Source: Sthenelais limicola
Lineage: Eukaryota > Annelida > Polychaeta > Phyllodocida > Sigalionidae
DNA: 64,000 bases
Reading direction: 5' to 3'
Assembly (NCBI GenBank): GCA_942159475.1
Contig: OW804095.1
Location: forward strand, 146,982,314 to 147,046,313
Shown here: positions 53,361 to 64,000 of the stretch, one piece after another
Layout of the letters: each line of letters starts with the position of its first letter
How positions within the stretch are numbered: position 1 is the stretch's first letter
Notes under the pieces: generated by a model
What the model saw: only the letters and a program-made list of their open reading frames with translations
Told to the model about the DNA's origin: nothing
The model's database searches: none
Position numbers and translations under genes: made by a program

Positions 53361-53547
53361 TTAGTGATGTGAGAACGTTGAAACCATCAGTTGATTACCA
53401 GCAAAGTTTGGTCCAAATGATGTTCTCTTCTTTGCCAGTTTTGTATGCACTTATCTGCAAACAGATTTGAAAAATTTCTTGTCGGTACACCTTTACTTTT
53501 TAAAGCTATCAATCTCTCCAAACCATTATTTTAACATTTCTGTTATC

Positions 53548-54134
53548 TGGAGCGCATTGCATAACAAATCCTTACTTCTTAATGTCCTTGTTTACCTACT
53601 TTCCTTGCTAAGCAGCTGGTAAGGAACCTTTAGGGAAAGACTGCTATACAGACAATAGGGACATTTAGCACTGACAACGCAACAGCACAACGCTAACGTA
53701 AACGCTAGTTGGGCCATATGTAGTGGCAGAGTTTTAGACTTTATTACAGGTGGAGAAGTGTTTTCAGAAGGCTAAAAAGCACACAATTTCACGAAGTGTA
53801 GTAGTGTGTTACACCTAAATACAAAGAAAAACACCTCCTGCTTATTTCTACATAAACATGAAATCACAATTGACCATAATTTTAGCTTGAAATAGACATA
53901 TGTTGGGAACGTATTGGCCCACCTCTTAGCGTAATTGACGTCCGTATGTCAGGTAGGCACACTAAGAATAGCACAACTAGTGATGATGTATTCCTCATAA
54001 AACATATGTTAGCTTTATTGTTAGCGTTAGCGTTGTGGTTGCTAACTCAGCCTATTGCTAATTGTCATTCTTACTTGAGCAAGGAGAGATAGCAAGGAAT
54101 ATGTTAAGTGAGAATTTCTTATGCAACCAGTCCC
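53548..54134. mobile_element. MITE-J, apparently complete
   Basis: The left end GAGCGCATTGCATAACAAAT and its next block CCTTACTTCTTAATGTCCTT are matched in reverse at the right (AGAATTTCTTATGCAACCAG, ATGTTAAGTGAG). Inside, a second inverted pair (CAACGCTAACGTAAACGC near 53690 and TTAGCGTTAGCGTTGTGG near 54020) suggests either a nested element or a compound structure. Confidence 0.65.
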
Positions 54135-54339
54135 TGAACTATCTTGACTCATACAGCTGGTCTTCCCCTGGCTCTAAATATGCCTTTGATAATCAAAAAG
54201 TGAACATTTAAAGGCAGTTCGATGATTACTCCCAGTACTTGGAATGGTTGCCATATGTGACACTTCCCTCACCCTACATACCTTGTTTTATATCACATGT
54301 GAATGTACCGGTCCTGATGGTCAGAATCTGATAATAACC
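54135..54339. other. Anonymous DNA
   Basis: No supported feature. Confidence 0.35.
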
Positions 54340-54880
54340 TGCTGAAGTTGTGACAGCCTTGATAGCTCAGTTGGTAGAGCATTGGAACCCCCATCCAGGT
54401 TTGGTCCCCCATCCAGGCAAAGGCATTTTCCAGCAGGTTCACTACAATTGGTGCCATGACCAGCCACCTGAGGACAGCACTGTCTTTGAGCCCTCTATTT
54501 GTGAGATGAGCTTCGTCGGTCGTTGGAATCTCATTGTGACCGGCTGAAGTTGTGACAGCCTTGATAGCTCAGTTGGTAGAGCAGTGGAATATAAATCCAA
54601 AGGTTTGGTCCCCCATCCAGGCAAAGGCATTATCCAGCAGGTTCACTACAATTGGTGCCATGACCAGCCACCTGAGGACAGCACTGTCTTTGAGCCCTCT
54701 ATTTGTGAGATGAGCTTCATCTATTCTTGGAAGGGGGCAGTGTAGTGGCCCCAGTCGTTGGAATCTCATTGTGACTGGCTGAAGTTGTTCCAGCCTTGAT
54801 AGCTCAGTTGGTAGAGCATTGGAATATAAATCCAAAGGTCCCCCGTCCAGGCAAGGGCAGTTTTCAGCAGGTTCACTACA
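54340..54880 (+). mobile_element. Tandem tRNA-like SINE units (three copies)
   Basis: GCCTTGATAGCTCAGTTGGT, containing a perfect Pol III box A (TAGCTCAGTTGG at 54363, 54565 and 54800), occurs three times, each followed by AGAGCATTGGAA or AGAGCAGTGGAA. Copies 2 and 3 continue TATAAATCCAAAGGT, and the box B position reads GGTTTGGTCCC, a weakened match to GGTTCGANTCC. The head resembles tRNA-Tyr most. The shared body (CAGCAGGTTCACTACAATTG, GAGGACAGCACTGTCTTTGA) continues to the next copy, giving spacings of 202 and about 235 bases. It is a tRNA-related SINE or tandem tRNA-like repeat, not a functional tRNA. Confidence 0.72.
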
Positions 54881-55270
54881 TATATAATAAAGTCATTATA
54901 CCGAATAGCCTGATGTCGATGTCAAATCGATCGAGACGGAGGGTCAAAGCGCACGACACCCCGTCGTTATTTGGGTCACGTGCTTCCATGACAACCCAAA
55001 TCACATACGTATGTGATACGAGATTTCTAATGGCACCCCCGAATCAGGCGCTCTAAATCATGTACGTATGTAATAATGTATGTAATGGAATGATGCATGG
55101 ACGTCTAGATTACCTGTCATGCTAATAGGGGACTTGCACCTGCCCCACTAGTGCCCACATGATGGATCATGGGAGAAATATGGCAATGTTTGCCCTAGCA
55201 GTAAACTGCAGACCACATCTCAGGCTCTAATGGCTGCCTGGTGTAAGGTACACTCAGGCCTTAGCAGATA
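54881..55270. other. Anonymous DNA
   Basis: A single MITE-C-like terminus (AATAGGGGACTTGCAC) at about 55126-55141 has no partner. Palindromic ACATACGTATGT lies near 55003. Nothing else. Confidence 0.4.
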
Positions 55271-55520
55271 TGGGTCAGATTTTCAGAAAATGTACAATTC
55301 ACCTTCACCAATCCTCTCAAATAACCCACATTTAAGACAAAAATAAGCTTCAAAATGCAATGCAATGTTAAAGTTTAACATAACAGAATTGATACTTTAA
55401 ATGAATGCAATACCAAATATATTCAGATATACCCGATATTCTTCTTTTTTCAGCCTAATTTAGGAGAATTTCCTAAATTTGTAGAGCTGCCAATTATACA
55501 TTTTCTGAAAATCTGACCCA
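55271..55520 (-). mobile_element. MITE-A, subfamily A3
   Basis: Complete, with A3-type changes (TGATACTTTAAATGAATGCA, CTTCTTTTTTCAGCCTAATT) and flanks AGATA on the left and TATACG on the right. Confidence 0.9.
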
Positions 55521-55544
55521 TATACGTGTGAGAAGTGAGGGTGT

Positions 55545-55690
55545 GAGGAAATGTACAGTCCACCTTCACCAATCCTCTCAAATAACTCCCTTTGAAAAAA
55601 TGATGTCCAAAATACAGTTCCACATAACCAAACAGAACCAAATATAAACCCTAGTATTTATCATTATTTGCCCGTTTTTGTAGAATTAAA
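55545..55690 (-). mobile_element. MITE-A fragment
   Basis: AATGTACAGTCCACCTTCAC through CATAACCAAACAGAACCAAA, collinear with the first part of a reversed A element; termini lost. Confidence 0.65.
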
Positions 55691-55934
55691 ATGGCGAATC
55701 CCCAGACTCCTTCTGACTGATGGAAATATCCTTGACCAACAACAATGACTGGACTGTCTCATGCAAACTCTTAACTTAAATTAACTGATCAATTGATAGC
55801 ACATCTATCAACCTTACTCTCCAATTAATATTTGTCGCCTATGCACCCCTCCTCTACACCTTTCTATCATAAACACTGCACTAACAACAGCCCCTGGCGG
55901 AAACCTTGTGAATACTTCTAACACAAATTGTATA

Positions 55935-56171
55935 TGGGTCAGATTTTCAGAAAATGTACAATTGGCAGCTGTACACATTTAGTAAATATTGCTGAATTAG
56001 GCTGCAATTTGGTCAATACTAGGTCAAATCGAGTATATTTGGCATTGCATTGATTCTAGCAATCTATTTGGTGAGGTTGAACTGTATTTTGAACTTAATT
56101 TCCGTCTGAAATTTGGTGTATTTGAGTAGATTGGCGATGTTGAATTGTACATTTTCTGAAAATCCGACCCG
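55935..56171 (+). mobile_element. MITE-A, full-length
   Basis: TGGGTCAGATTTTCAGAAAA to GAAAATCCGACCCG, with flanks TGTATA on the left and TATATG on the right. Confidence 0.92.
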
Positions 56172-56651
56172 TATATGTAAGTAAGATTGACTGAAGTCTC
56201 TGTATTTTATTTGTTGATGGGAACACCATAAATACATTATTATAATCTAAGCGATAATAGGAGAATTGGACAATTTGCAAAAGAAAACTGAATTCCCCTT
56301 CATCAAAAACCCTACAGAGCCTGTACACAGAGAGCATTCGGACAATCTATGACAGAACCAATACCTTCTACAGTCAATGCACAGAGGATATAAGTGATTG
56401 GTTTTATCAAGGCCATCTAGGCAGACTGGTCAGTTATATTTGGCCCTGGTTGTTATGATAAATGGATTAGCACTGACCACTGATGACCCTGAGTGGGTTA
56501 CCATTGGTCAGCATAATGACCACTACACCATCATGCTCCATGCATGCCTGGTATTAATGGCTCGAGTGTTGATCAAAGGAGAATGAAAGTGTTGCAAATT
56601 GCGGGTGTGGGTGGTCGGGGGGAGGAGGGGTGATTGGCGAGGGGGTCAGCA
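56172..56651. other. Anonymous DNA
   Basis: No supported feature. Confidence 0.4.
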
Positions 56652-57110
56652 CCCCTGGTACAGTATACTACCATCTATTGTTGTATGATGTCTTACCAGT
56701 CTGTTTAGTTCAGCTGCTATAGCCAGTCTTCCACTAACTCCTGGTACAGTATACTACTATCTATTGTTGTATGATGTCTTATCAGGCTGTTTAGTACAGC
56801 TGCTATAGCCAGTCTTCCACTAACTCCTGGTACAGTATACTACTATCTATTGTTGTATGATGCTTTACCAGTCTGTTTAGTTCAGCTGCTATAGCCAGTC
56901 TTCCACTAACTCCTGGTACAGTATACTACCATCTATTGTTGTATGATGCTTTACCAGTCTGTTTAGTTCAGCTGCTATAGCCAGTCTTCCACTAACTCCT
57001 GGTACAGTATACTACCATCTATTGTTGTATGATGTCTTATCAGGCTGTTTAGTTCAGCTGCTATAGCCAGTCTTCCACTAACTCCTGATACAGTATACTA
57101 CCATCTATTG
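56652..57110 (+). repeat. 86-bp satellite, clean array 1 (about 5.3 units)
   Basis: Unit starts at 56652, 56738, 56824, 56910, 56996 and 57082 are exactly 86 bases apart. Each unit reads CTCCTGGTACAGTATACTAC, CATCTATTGTTGTATGATG, then CTGTTTAGTTCAGCTGCTAT and AGCCAGTCTTCCACTAA. Differences between units are few. GTATAC and CAGCTG palindromes occur once per unit. Confidence 0.97.
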
Positions 57111-57576
57111 AACTTGGGTCAGATTTTTCAATTGTGCTATTTTGCCATCATCCATTGTTTTGCCTAGTAGCTCTTTGGTTATTGTGAGAACCAACTTCGG
57201 CTATGTATGGCTGTATTCCTCTCACTGAGAGCTTTCATTCCATATATACTTTTCTATATCTACAGTCATATCTTACCTCAATAATTGGGAAAATTCCATT
57301 TTTGAACCCTAATTTCACAAGGATTTAATTAATAAATATATTTCTTTCCCTTATATTTCATTTAGAGCAACACTCAAATAATAATAAACTTTCAAAGAAA
57401 CTTTCAATAAACTTTCAAATAATTCCAAACTTATTACTGATCTAATCACCCATCCTGGAACTCTAATTTAATTTATTTAAATTTATTATGCCTTTTTATA
57501 TTTTTCCAAATACTGCACTAACGATAGCACCCCCTTTTTTATAGCTCCAACATTCTCGTCCATTTAATAACATTAT
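57111..57576. other. Non-repeat DNA separating the two clean arrays
   Basis: Begins with a lone MITE-A terminus (TGGGTCAGATTTTTCAATTG at about 57115-57134) and is otherwise AT-rich and unrecognised. It may be an insertion that split one array. Confidence 0.6.
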
Positions 57577-58030
57577 ATGATGTCTTATCAGTCTGTTTAG
57601 TTCAGCTGCTATAGCCAGTCTTCCACTAACTCCTGGTACAGTATACTTCCATCTATTGTTGTATGATGCTTTACCAGTCTGTTTAGTTCAGCTGCTATAG
57701 CCAGTCTTCCACTAACTCCTGGTACAGTATACTTCCATCTATTGTTGTATGATGTCTTATCAGGCTGTTTAGCTCAGCTGCTATAGCCAGTCTTCCACTA
57801 ACTCCTGGTACAGTATACTTCCATCTATTGTTGTATGATGTCTTACCAGTCTGTTTAGTTCAGCTGCTATAGCCAGTCTTCCACTAACTCCTGGTACAGT
57901 ATACTTCCATCTATTGTTGTATGATGTCTTATCAGGCTGTTTAGCTCAGCTGCTATAGCCAGTCTTCCACTAACTCCAGGGGTAGTATACTTCAATCTAT
58001 TGTTGTATGATGTCTGACCAGGCTGTTTTA
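57577..58030 (+). repeat. 86-bp satellite, clean array 2 (about 5.3 units)
   Basis: Unit starts at 57630, 57716, 57802, 57888 and 57974, again 86 bases apart, with a partial unit before. This array carries its own variant GTATACTTCCATC, in contrast to GTATACTACCATC in array 1. Confidence 0.97.
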
Positions 58031-58085
58031 ATATTTTCTTTCCTCGGCTATCTTCCCTTGCTAATTAACTAGTAATCAGAAATCA

Positions 58086-58216
58086 TGAAAGCTTAATTTC
58101 AAAACATTAGTCTTTGCTAAGAGCATATAATAAAAAGTGAATGGAACACAGCTCTGGAATCTCGTCGATTATAGCACATCATTCCATTCTGTCTTGTTTT
58201 TATTACTTTATTTTAT
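58086..58216 (+). repeat. Dispersed duplicate of 60549-60699
   Basis: GAAAGCTTAATTTCAAAACA to CTGTCTTGTTTTTATTACTT is shared almost exactly with 60549-60699, where CATTCCATCTTC is locally repeated. Confidence 0.88.
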
Positions 58217-58296
58217 GATAATACTATCAGCTATACAACCATCACTTATAACCACACATTTAAACCTTTTCTGGGGAGATGAAGAGAGAGAATATT

Positions 58297-58699
58297 TGTA
58301 ATGTGTTTCAGGAAAATGAATCATAAGTCGCAAAATCGACATTTTTCAAAGTGTTTCTTTCACAAGATGACATTATTGGAATGTTCTAATTTTTAGCGAG
58401 TTTATCACTTATAGCTATATCATTTGATGTATTAAATTTCAGGACAATCTATGTAATATATCCTTTCGTTTTAAAGGTCCTCATATTGACTACATTTAGT
58501 TACTGTTTATTGACCCCCAGAAATATTGGAAACTTTTTTTTCAAAAACGAAAATATCAAACTTAAAATCTAGAAATACTTATTAGATTATTAGACTGTTT
58601 ACTACCATTGGAATCGGCTTGATCTCATCTTTTCAAATATAATGGTATCTCAAAATCTATTTTTGCGACTTATGACTCATTTTCCTGAAACACATCACA
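58297..58699 (-). mobile_element. MITE-B, full-length
   Basis: TGTAATGTGTTTCAGGAAAA to CCTGAAACACATCACA; same sublineage as 25819 and 27231. Confidence 0.92.
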
Positions 58700-58864
58700 T
58701 TTATGCTGGCAATACTGACCCTATGAGATTAATGCACTTCTGTTCTCAGAACAGGTGGAAGTGTGTCTAACTAACACATCCATGGTGGCCATGACACTCA
58801 CAAGCCCTATTACTGAACAATATAAGAAAGTTGACAGAATCTTCTCATGTCATGACTTATAAGA

Positions 58865-59100
58865 GGGTCAGATTTTCAGAAAATGTACAATTGACCTTCG
58901 CCAATCCTCTCAAATAACCCACATTTCAGACGAAAATAAAGTTCAAAATACAGTTCAACCTAACCAAACAGATTGCTAGAATCAATGCAATGCCGAATAT
59001 ACTCTAATTTACCAAGTATTGACCAAATTGCAGCCTAATTTAGCAGAAATTACTAAATATGTAGAGCTACCAATTGTACATTTTCTGGAAATCTGACCCA
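58865..59100 (-). mobile_element. MITE-A, full-length
   Basis: GGGTCAGATTTTCAGAAAAT to TTTTCTGGAAATCTGACCCA; complete interior. Confidence 0.9.
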
Positions 59101-59114
59101 AGACTGAATTTAAC

Positions 59115-59265
59115 AATATTCTGCCCGCGAGCGATAATATGTGAAGCGAGAAAGAATCATCAGGCTTTAAGTCAAATGACTTTAAGGTGGGTTGGAAAAG
59201 AATAAAAAAAAGTAGAAAATATTTAGTATTGACTGATGTTAATTGATTGAGATAGCAGCCTCAAG
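59115..59265 (+). mobile_element. MITE-D fragment
   Basis: CAATATTCTGCCCGCGAGCG, AAATGACTTTAAGGTGGGTT and GGAAAAGAATAAAAAAAAGT correspond to the right half of D with deletions. Confidence 0.55.
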
Positions 59266-59321
59266 GATATCATCACCAAATAAGTACAAAGTCCAAGACA
59301 GCACAGACAAAACCATTACAT

Positions 59322-59822
59322 ATGAGAAGTGTCAGAGGAAAATGTTTCTATATTTTAAGTTTGATATTTGTATTTTTGAAAAAAAAAAAGAATTTACAAT
59401 AATGGACAATTACTAGTAAAGTGTCTAAATATACTCTATAATATGAGCTTCGAAGTGCATAGATATATTTAATACACGATCTTGGAATTTGATACATGTA
59501 TTCATACGACCTGGAGCATTAGACACCCCAAAAACGAGAACATTCCTACAAAGAGATCTTGTGGACAAAATACTTTTATCTTTGTAGTTAGATATTTTTA
59601 GTTTTGAAAAAACCGTTTGCAATATTTCTGGGTGGATAATTACCAGTAAAGTAGATGAATATACTCAATAGGATGATCTAAGAAACGCACTGATATAATT
59701 AATAAACAGTCTTGAAATTTGGTACATGTATTCATACAACCACAAGGACTAGCCACCCCAAAAATGTCTTTGAAAACAACAATTTTGCGACTTGTGACTC
59801 ATTTTCTTAAAACATATCACAT
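59322..59822 (+). mobile_element. Two joined MITE-B copies, both incomplete
   Basis: The order of B blocks (TTTTAAGTTTGATATTTGTA, ACTAGTAAAGTGTCTAAATA, CAAAGAGATCTTGTGGACAA) restarts at about 59583 (TTAGATATTTTTAGTTTTGA, ACCAGTAAAGTAGATGAATA) and ends CTTAAAACATATCACA. It is a tandem or recombinant pair. Confidence 0.7.
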
Positions 59823-60208
59823 TTGTGAGGCAGTGTAGCCTACCCCCTGCCCGACCTATACACAGTGAACGCCCCGGCATGGTGGGGTTGATGACGGCCT
59901 GGTGAGAGGGTACAGACAGGTTACAGCCCCATTATGTAGCTCATGACCTGCCATTACAGAGCAACTCGGCTCCAATTGCTCATGTTTACTTGCTCCAATA
60001 TTTGCCCGTTTTTAGGAGGGTGTTGTTTGGACTGGTGTGCATGGGGCTTCAGGTTCTAGTGGGTGGAGTGAGTGAAGGGGGCACAAGAGTGTTTTATTAT
60101 ATGCCCTTCCTGGATGTGAGGTCCCATATAGGGGGTGTGATGAATATATTTATAGTGTACAAGTACAATATGAGCCTCAACTCGTTTTTTTTAAACTTTC
60201 ATATACTT
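59823..60208. other. Anonymous DNA
   Basis: A 145-codon frame (59990-60427) runs into MITE-K and shows no protein family. Confidence 0.4.
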
Positions 60209-60542
60209 ATGCACTTGTCAATTGCAATCACGTACCCCCAACCCCCAGTCCCCAGGGCAAGGGTGAATGGTAGGGGGATGTCAGAGAAAAATGCCCCCCC
60301 CCCTCAGGCAGGGATTTCCCATAGTTTACCGCAGTATCAAGCAGGCGGGGAATGTCCAACAGGGTTTATATTTTTTATTTGCAAAAATAATCAGAAAAAT
60401 ATGCCCCATGGGGTCGGAGATTTATAAAAATGTCTTGCCCAGGGGAGTCGCGGATTTTATCATGTTTCCCCACATGCCCAGTCCATTTTCCCATACCCTC
60501 GGGGGTAGGGGTGGGGGTGGGTGTTGCAATTGACAAGTGCAT
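60209..60542. mobile_element. MITE-K with 19-bp inverted ends
   Basis: ATGCACTTGTCAATTGCAA at the left and its complement TTGCAATTGACAAGTGCAT at the right are perfect. G/C-homopolymer-rich sequence lies just inside both ends (CCCCCAACCCCC, GGGGTGGGGGTGGG). Confidence 0.82.
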
Positions 60543-60548
60543 TAATGA

Positions 60549-60699
60549 AGATGAAAGCTTAATTTCAAAACATTAGTCTTTACTAAGAGCATATAATAAA
60601 AAAAGAATGGAACACAGCTCTGGAATCTCGTCAATTATAGCACATCATTCCATCTTCCATCATTCCATCTGTCTTGTTTTTATTACTTTATTTTATGTC
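60549..60699 (+). repeat. Dispersed duplicate of 58086-58216
   Basis: See 58086-58216. This copy begins seven bases after the right end of MITE-K. Confidence 0.88.
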
Positions 60700-60981
60700 C
60701 TGGTATATTGTGCTAAATGGAGGAGGTGTGATTGTATTTGTACTATCAAGAAATAGTGCAGACAGACAGAGATCATGGGGTGTGGGACCAATAAATGGAG
60801 TTCTTATTGGATGGGATTGCACAGGAATCAAGTGCAATAAATATTCAATTGCTTATACTGAATTCCATTCACTATTGGAAGCATAGCATGGAAGAATTGT
60901 GAAATATAAACCTTTTAATCATCATAAAGTATCTAAAAGATGAAAGAAAAACTAATTCGAATTGTTATTGTACACATCATA

Positions 60982-61218
60982 TAGGTCAGATTTTCATAAA
61001 ATGTACAATTTGTCTTCAGCAATCCTTTCAAATAACACAAATTTACGACAATAATGATGTTCAAAATTCAGTTTAACAAAACCAAAAAGATTGTTTGAAT
61101 CAAGGCAATACCAAATATAGTCAGATATACCTAGTATTGACCATTTTTCAGTCTAATTTAGCAGAATTTACTAAATATGTGGATCTGCCAATTGTACATT
61201 TTCTGAAAATCTGACCCA
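60982..61218 (-). mobile_element. MITE-A, subfamily A2
   Basis: TAGGTCAGATTTTCATAAAA to CTGAAAATCTGACCCA, with the A2 markers TTTGTCTTCAGCAATCC and ATTTTTCAGTCTAATTT. Confidence 0.9.
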
Positions 61219-61424
61219 TATACAATAAAGAATAATTTTACCTCTTTTATCGTCCCCCCTCATGTAGAATGCACAAATAATGAATGGGGAGAATGAAACA
61301 AGGTGCTGATAATTGAGTCTTTATTGAGCGAGACGTCAGAAGGGAGTTCCATTAGTCAATATATGTTGGACGAGATAATCCTTAGCTTGACCCCCACCCA
61401 CCTCAACATGAACCCATGTACATA

Positions 61425-61661
61425 TGGGTCAGATTTTCAGAAAATGTACAATTGGCCTTCACCAATCCTCTCAAATAACCCAAATTTCAGACGAAAATTA
61501 AGTTCAAAATCAAGTTCAACCTAACCTAACAGATTGCTAGAATCAATGCAATGCCAAATATACTCGATTTTACCTAGTATTGACCAAATTGCAGCCTAAT
61601 TCTGAAGAATTTATTAAATGTGTACAGCTGCCAATTGTACATTTTCTGAAAATCTGACCCA
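61425..61661 (-). mobile_element. MITE-A, full-length
   Basis: Flanked by CATA on the left and CATATGTTCTG on the right; both ends intact. Confidence 0.92.
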
Positions 61662-61857
61662 CATATGTTCTGTTCCATCCTAATAACCCTAGAAGCCCCC
61701 ACCCCCAGATCCCCCACCCCGCACCCGTCTCTACTGTAGAATAGATGAATATTGAAATATAAACATTTTAATCATAAAAAAATATCTTAAAGAAACAAAT
61801 ACAATAACAATATTTGTATTGCACCCCACTTATCGCACCTGTCAAGAAGAATGCACA

Positions 61858-62094
61858 TGGGTCAGATTTTCAAAAAATGTACAATTCAACTTCGCCAATC
61901 CTCTCAAATAACCCACATTTCAGACGAAAATAAAGTTCAAAATACAGTTCAACCTAACCAAACAGATTGCTAGAATCAATGCAATGCTGAATATACTTGA
62001 ATTTACCTAGTATTTACGAAATTCCAGCCTAATTTAGCAGAATTTACTAAATGTGTAGAGCTGCCAATTGTACATCTTCTGAAAATCTGACCCA
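61858..62094 (-). mobile_element. MITE-A, full-length, with duplicated flank
   Basis: The right flank CATATGTTCTGTCCCATCCT, then AATAACCCTGGAAGCCC, repeats the right flank of the preceding copy (61662-61705). The pair therefore arose by local duplication of element plus flank rather than two separate insertions. Confidence 0.92.
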
Positions 62095-63322
62095 CATATG
62101 TTCTGTCCCATCCTAATAACCCTGGAAGCCCAGCCCTCCGACATTCCCCCACCCACCCACACCCCTCTCTATTGTAGAATAGACTTTTTATCGTTACTAC
62201 ACCAGCCACGTAACAAACGTACTGCTGCCTGTAAACACCCTATGGACATCGCATTCCAATCACTTGTGATGGATTGACTCACAATCTGCTCAAGTGCAGC
62301 AAATTGCTCCCATTCATGGGGAAAAAGCTCGAGTTATTGGCCCTGGCCTTTCTGCTGTTGTTGTTTGGCCTTAAACCTGCATTTCTCTCCTCAACTAAGC
62401 ATTGAAACAACTGATTTCCATACTCTTCTATGTTATGCTACAAACGATTACCCAGTCTAGGCCCAGAGCTGAGAGAGTCCCTTCAAACGGAGGGAAAGCC
62501 TCTTGCCTCATACCGCAAAATGTCATTATATTCCCATTGGAACGCCTAGTCCTAGGCCGGGAAACCGATAAGCGAAGTAGACGTCTAATCACTGACATAC
62601 CATTCTTATCTGAGGGTTTAGACCTGGACTGTACCCTAAATTTGTCATAAAATGAATAAAGGAACCAGAACAAGGTTAAAAGGAAGCTAATTTTGCTTGA
62701 TCCTTGTAAACTGTGAGAAGTGTCTATAATTAGTTGTACTTTCTTAATAAATACAATATTTGTTTTAATCAAGGGTGACTCAAGAAAATGTAAAACAATG
62801 CATATGGAATATTGGTGAAGAATGTGAGAAAATGACTTTTATTCTTTGGCCGACTATTGGCCGTTATATTCTGTAGTATGCATACAAAAAAGTGATCTCA
62901 GGAAAAAAATATTATTATGAGTACTTTCTAATTAATATCATAATATTTTTTTCAAATCACTGAGGAAAATATGATGCAGGAACCATCGAAATCTTTAACA
63001 AATCGGGGGAAGAGTTTCTTATTTTATTATTTGACCTTTTCCTAACCTCTGAGTTCTACAATATGCATGGAAAACTGGGATCTCTGAGATTAAACATTAA
63101 ATTCTGTTATTTGACCTCTGTCAGTTCAATACATGGAAAACAGAAATTGCTTGCATACTCAGAATTCGGTTTAATGTTTAGACATCGATTTATTTTTCAT
63201 CACAAAGAAAAAATCAATGGCAAATATCGAATACCTTTTATAACCATTAGTCCCAAACCTTGCAGAGTGAAATCTTTGACTAATAACAATTGATTGATTT
63301 TATTCAAAATGCAGAGAACATA
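62095..63322. other. Anonymous DNA
   Basis: Overlapping short frames on both strands at 62402-62772 show no family. Otherwise AT-rich DNA without a supported feature. Confidence 0.4.
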
Positions 63323-63559
63323 TGGGTCAGATTTTCAGAAAATGTACAATTCGCCTTCACCAATCCTCTCAAATAAACCACATTTCAGACACACATCAGC
63401 TTCAAAATGCAGTTTAACATAACAGAACTGATACTTTAAGTAAATGCTATACCAAATATACTCAGATATACCCGGTATTCATCATTTTACAGCCTAATTT
63501 AGGATAATTTCCTAAATGTGTGGAGCTGCCAATTGTACATTTTCTGAATATCTGACCCA
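63323..63559 (-). mobile_element. MITE-A, subfamily A3
   Basis: TGGGTCAGATTTTCAGAAAA to TTTTCTGAATATCTGACCCA, flanks ACATA on the left and TATATG on the right; A3 markers present. Confidence 0.92.
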
Positions 63560-64000
63560 TATATGAATTCGTTGTGCTCTAATTTATGCAAGCTTAAAGT
63601 TTTATAATTAAATCACTATATTATATGAAAGTTCTTTTAAACACATCAGGGTCATCTATAACCGTTACAGCTTTCCACTGCATAGACTCTATATATAGTA
63701 GTGTGTCTTTCCAATGAGCTGAAGTTTGGGCATAGGCCATTTAATATCAGAAGTGTTCATCGCTCTTTTTGGTGAAGTTTATTACCTTCGATATTAATAA
63801 TGTGTCCCAACCGAAGTCAGTTGATAACAACTGCCAAATAGAATATCTTACATTTTATGGGTAGAAGCAATAGAAAATATAAATGATTGGAGTCATAAGG
63901 GAGATAAGGATATTGGTTTTGCGAAATCACTAGTTAAAGGTTTATGGGTCACAACGTCAAAACATGTATACTCGGAAGCTATATATGTTTATCAAATTAT
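63560..64000. other. Anonymous AT-rich DNA to window end
   Basis: No supported feature. Confidence 0.4.

Noticed and set aside
54355..54843. Three functional tRNA genes
   Set aside because: Box A is perfect, but box B is weak, the acceptor stem does not close and the T-arm is missing. They fit a SINE or tandem tRNA-like repeat better.
59990..60427. 145-codon plus-strand frame
   Set aside because: It runs across anonymous DNA into the inverted end of MITE-K and shows no domain or conserved pattern.
62402..62772. Overlapping frames on both strands
   Set aside because: Neither translation resembles a known family, and two long antiparallel frames of this size are expected by chance.

Overview
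This window looks like a non-coding, repeat-saturated stretch of a metazoan nuclear genome, most likely a marine invertebrate; I cannot name the species. The evidence is a eukaryote-type tRNA-Cys gene without an encoded CCA and with a T-run Pol III terminator, a two-ORF non-LTR retrotransposon of the L1/Tx1 type, short retroposon tails, and dozens of short inverted-repeat DNA elements (MITEs). I recognise no host protein-coding gene. Apart from the retrotransposon, the short open frames lie in repeats or anonymous AT-rich DNA and show no family signature that I can defend.

Layout. 1-11 kb: MITE families that I call A (about 237 bp), B (about 400 bp), C (about 350 bp) and D (about 340 bp), a tRNA-Cys gene on the minus strand, an old 86-bp-type satellite, a small retroposon with a 16-bp target duplication, and an 18-bp minisatellite grown from a D terminus. 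11-29 kb: GA-rich simple repeat, more A/B/C/D copies (several nested), MITE-G inside a tandem repeat with its empty site preserved next door, MITE-F with long inverted ends, and small local duplications. 29.0-36.1 kb: one nearly complete LINE on the minus strand with tandem 5'UTR monomers, intact ORF1, a possible small middle ORF, intact ORF2 and a short 3'UTR. 36-48 kb: nested MITEs, then a direct segmental duplication (39141-42774 and 43877-47699) whose two copies differ by several MITE insertions. 48-64 kb: more A and B copies, MITE-I, MITE-J and MITE-K, a tandem tRNA-like SINE cluster, and two clean 86-bp satellite arrays.

The standout is the LINE. After its coiled coil, RRM-like region and C-terminal nucleic-acid-binding region, ORF1 ends in a complete NADAR (YbiA-like) domain with its conserved residues in place. 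NADAR enzymes act on N-glycosidic bonds of ADP-ribose-like and riboflavin-precursor substrates, and some have been reported to remove ADP-ribose from DNA guanine. A retrotransposon RNA-binding protein fused to such a hydrolase suggests repair or counter-defence against nucleic-acid ADP-ribosylation during retrotransposition. The domain call comes from motifs read by eye; the biological role is inference.

The segmental duplication acts as a natural experiment on MITE movement. It shows one A element in opposite orientation at the same site in the two copies, an occupied/unoccupied site pair, and two unrelated MITEs inserted within a few bases of the same position.
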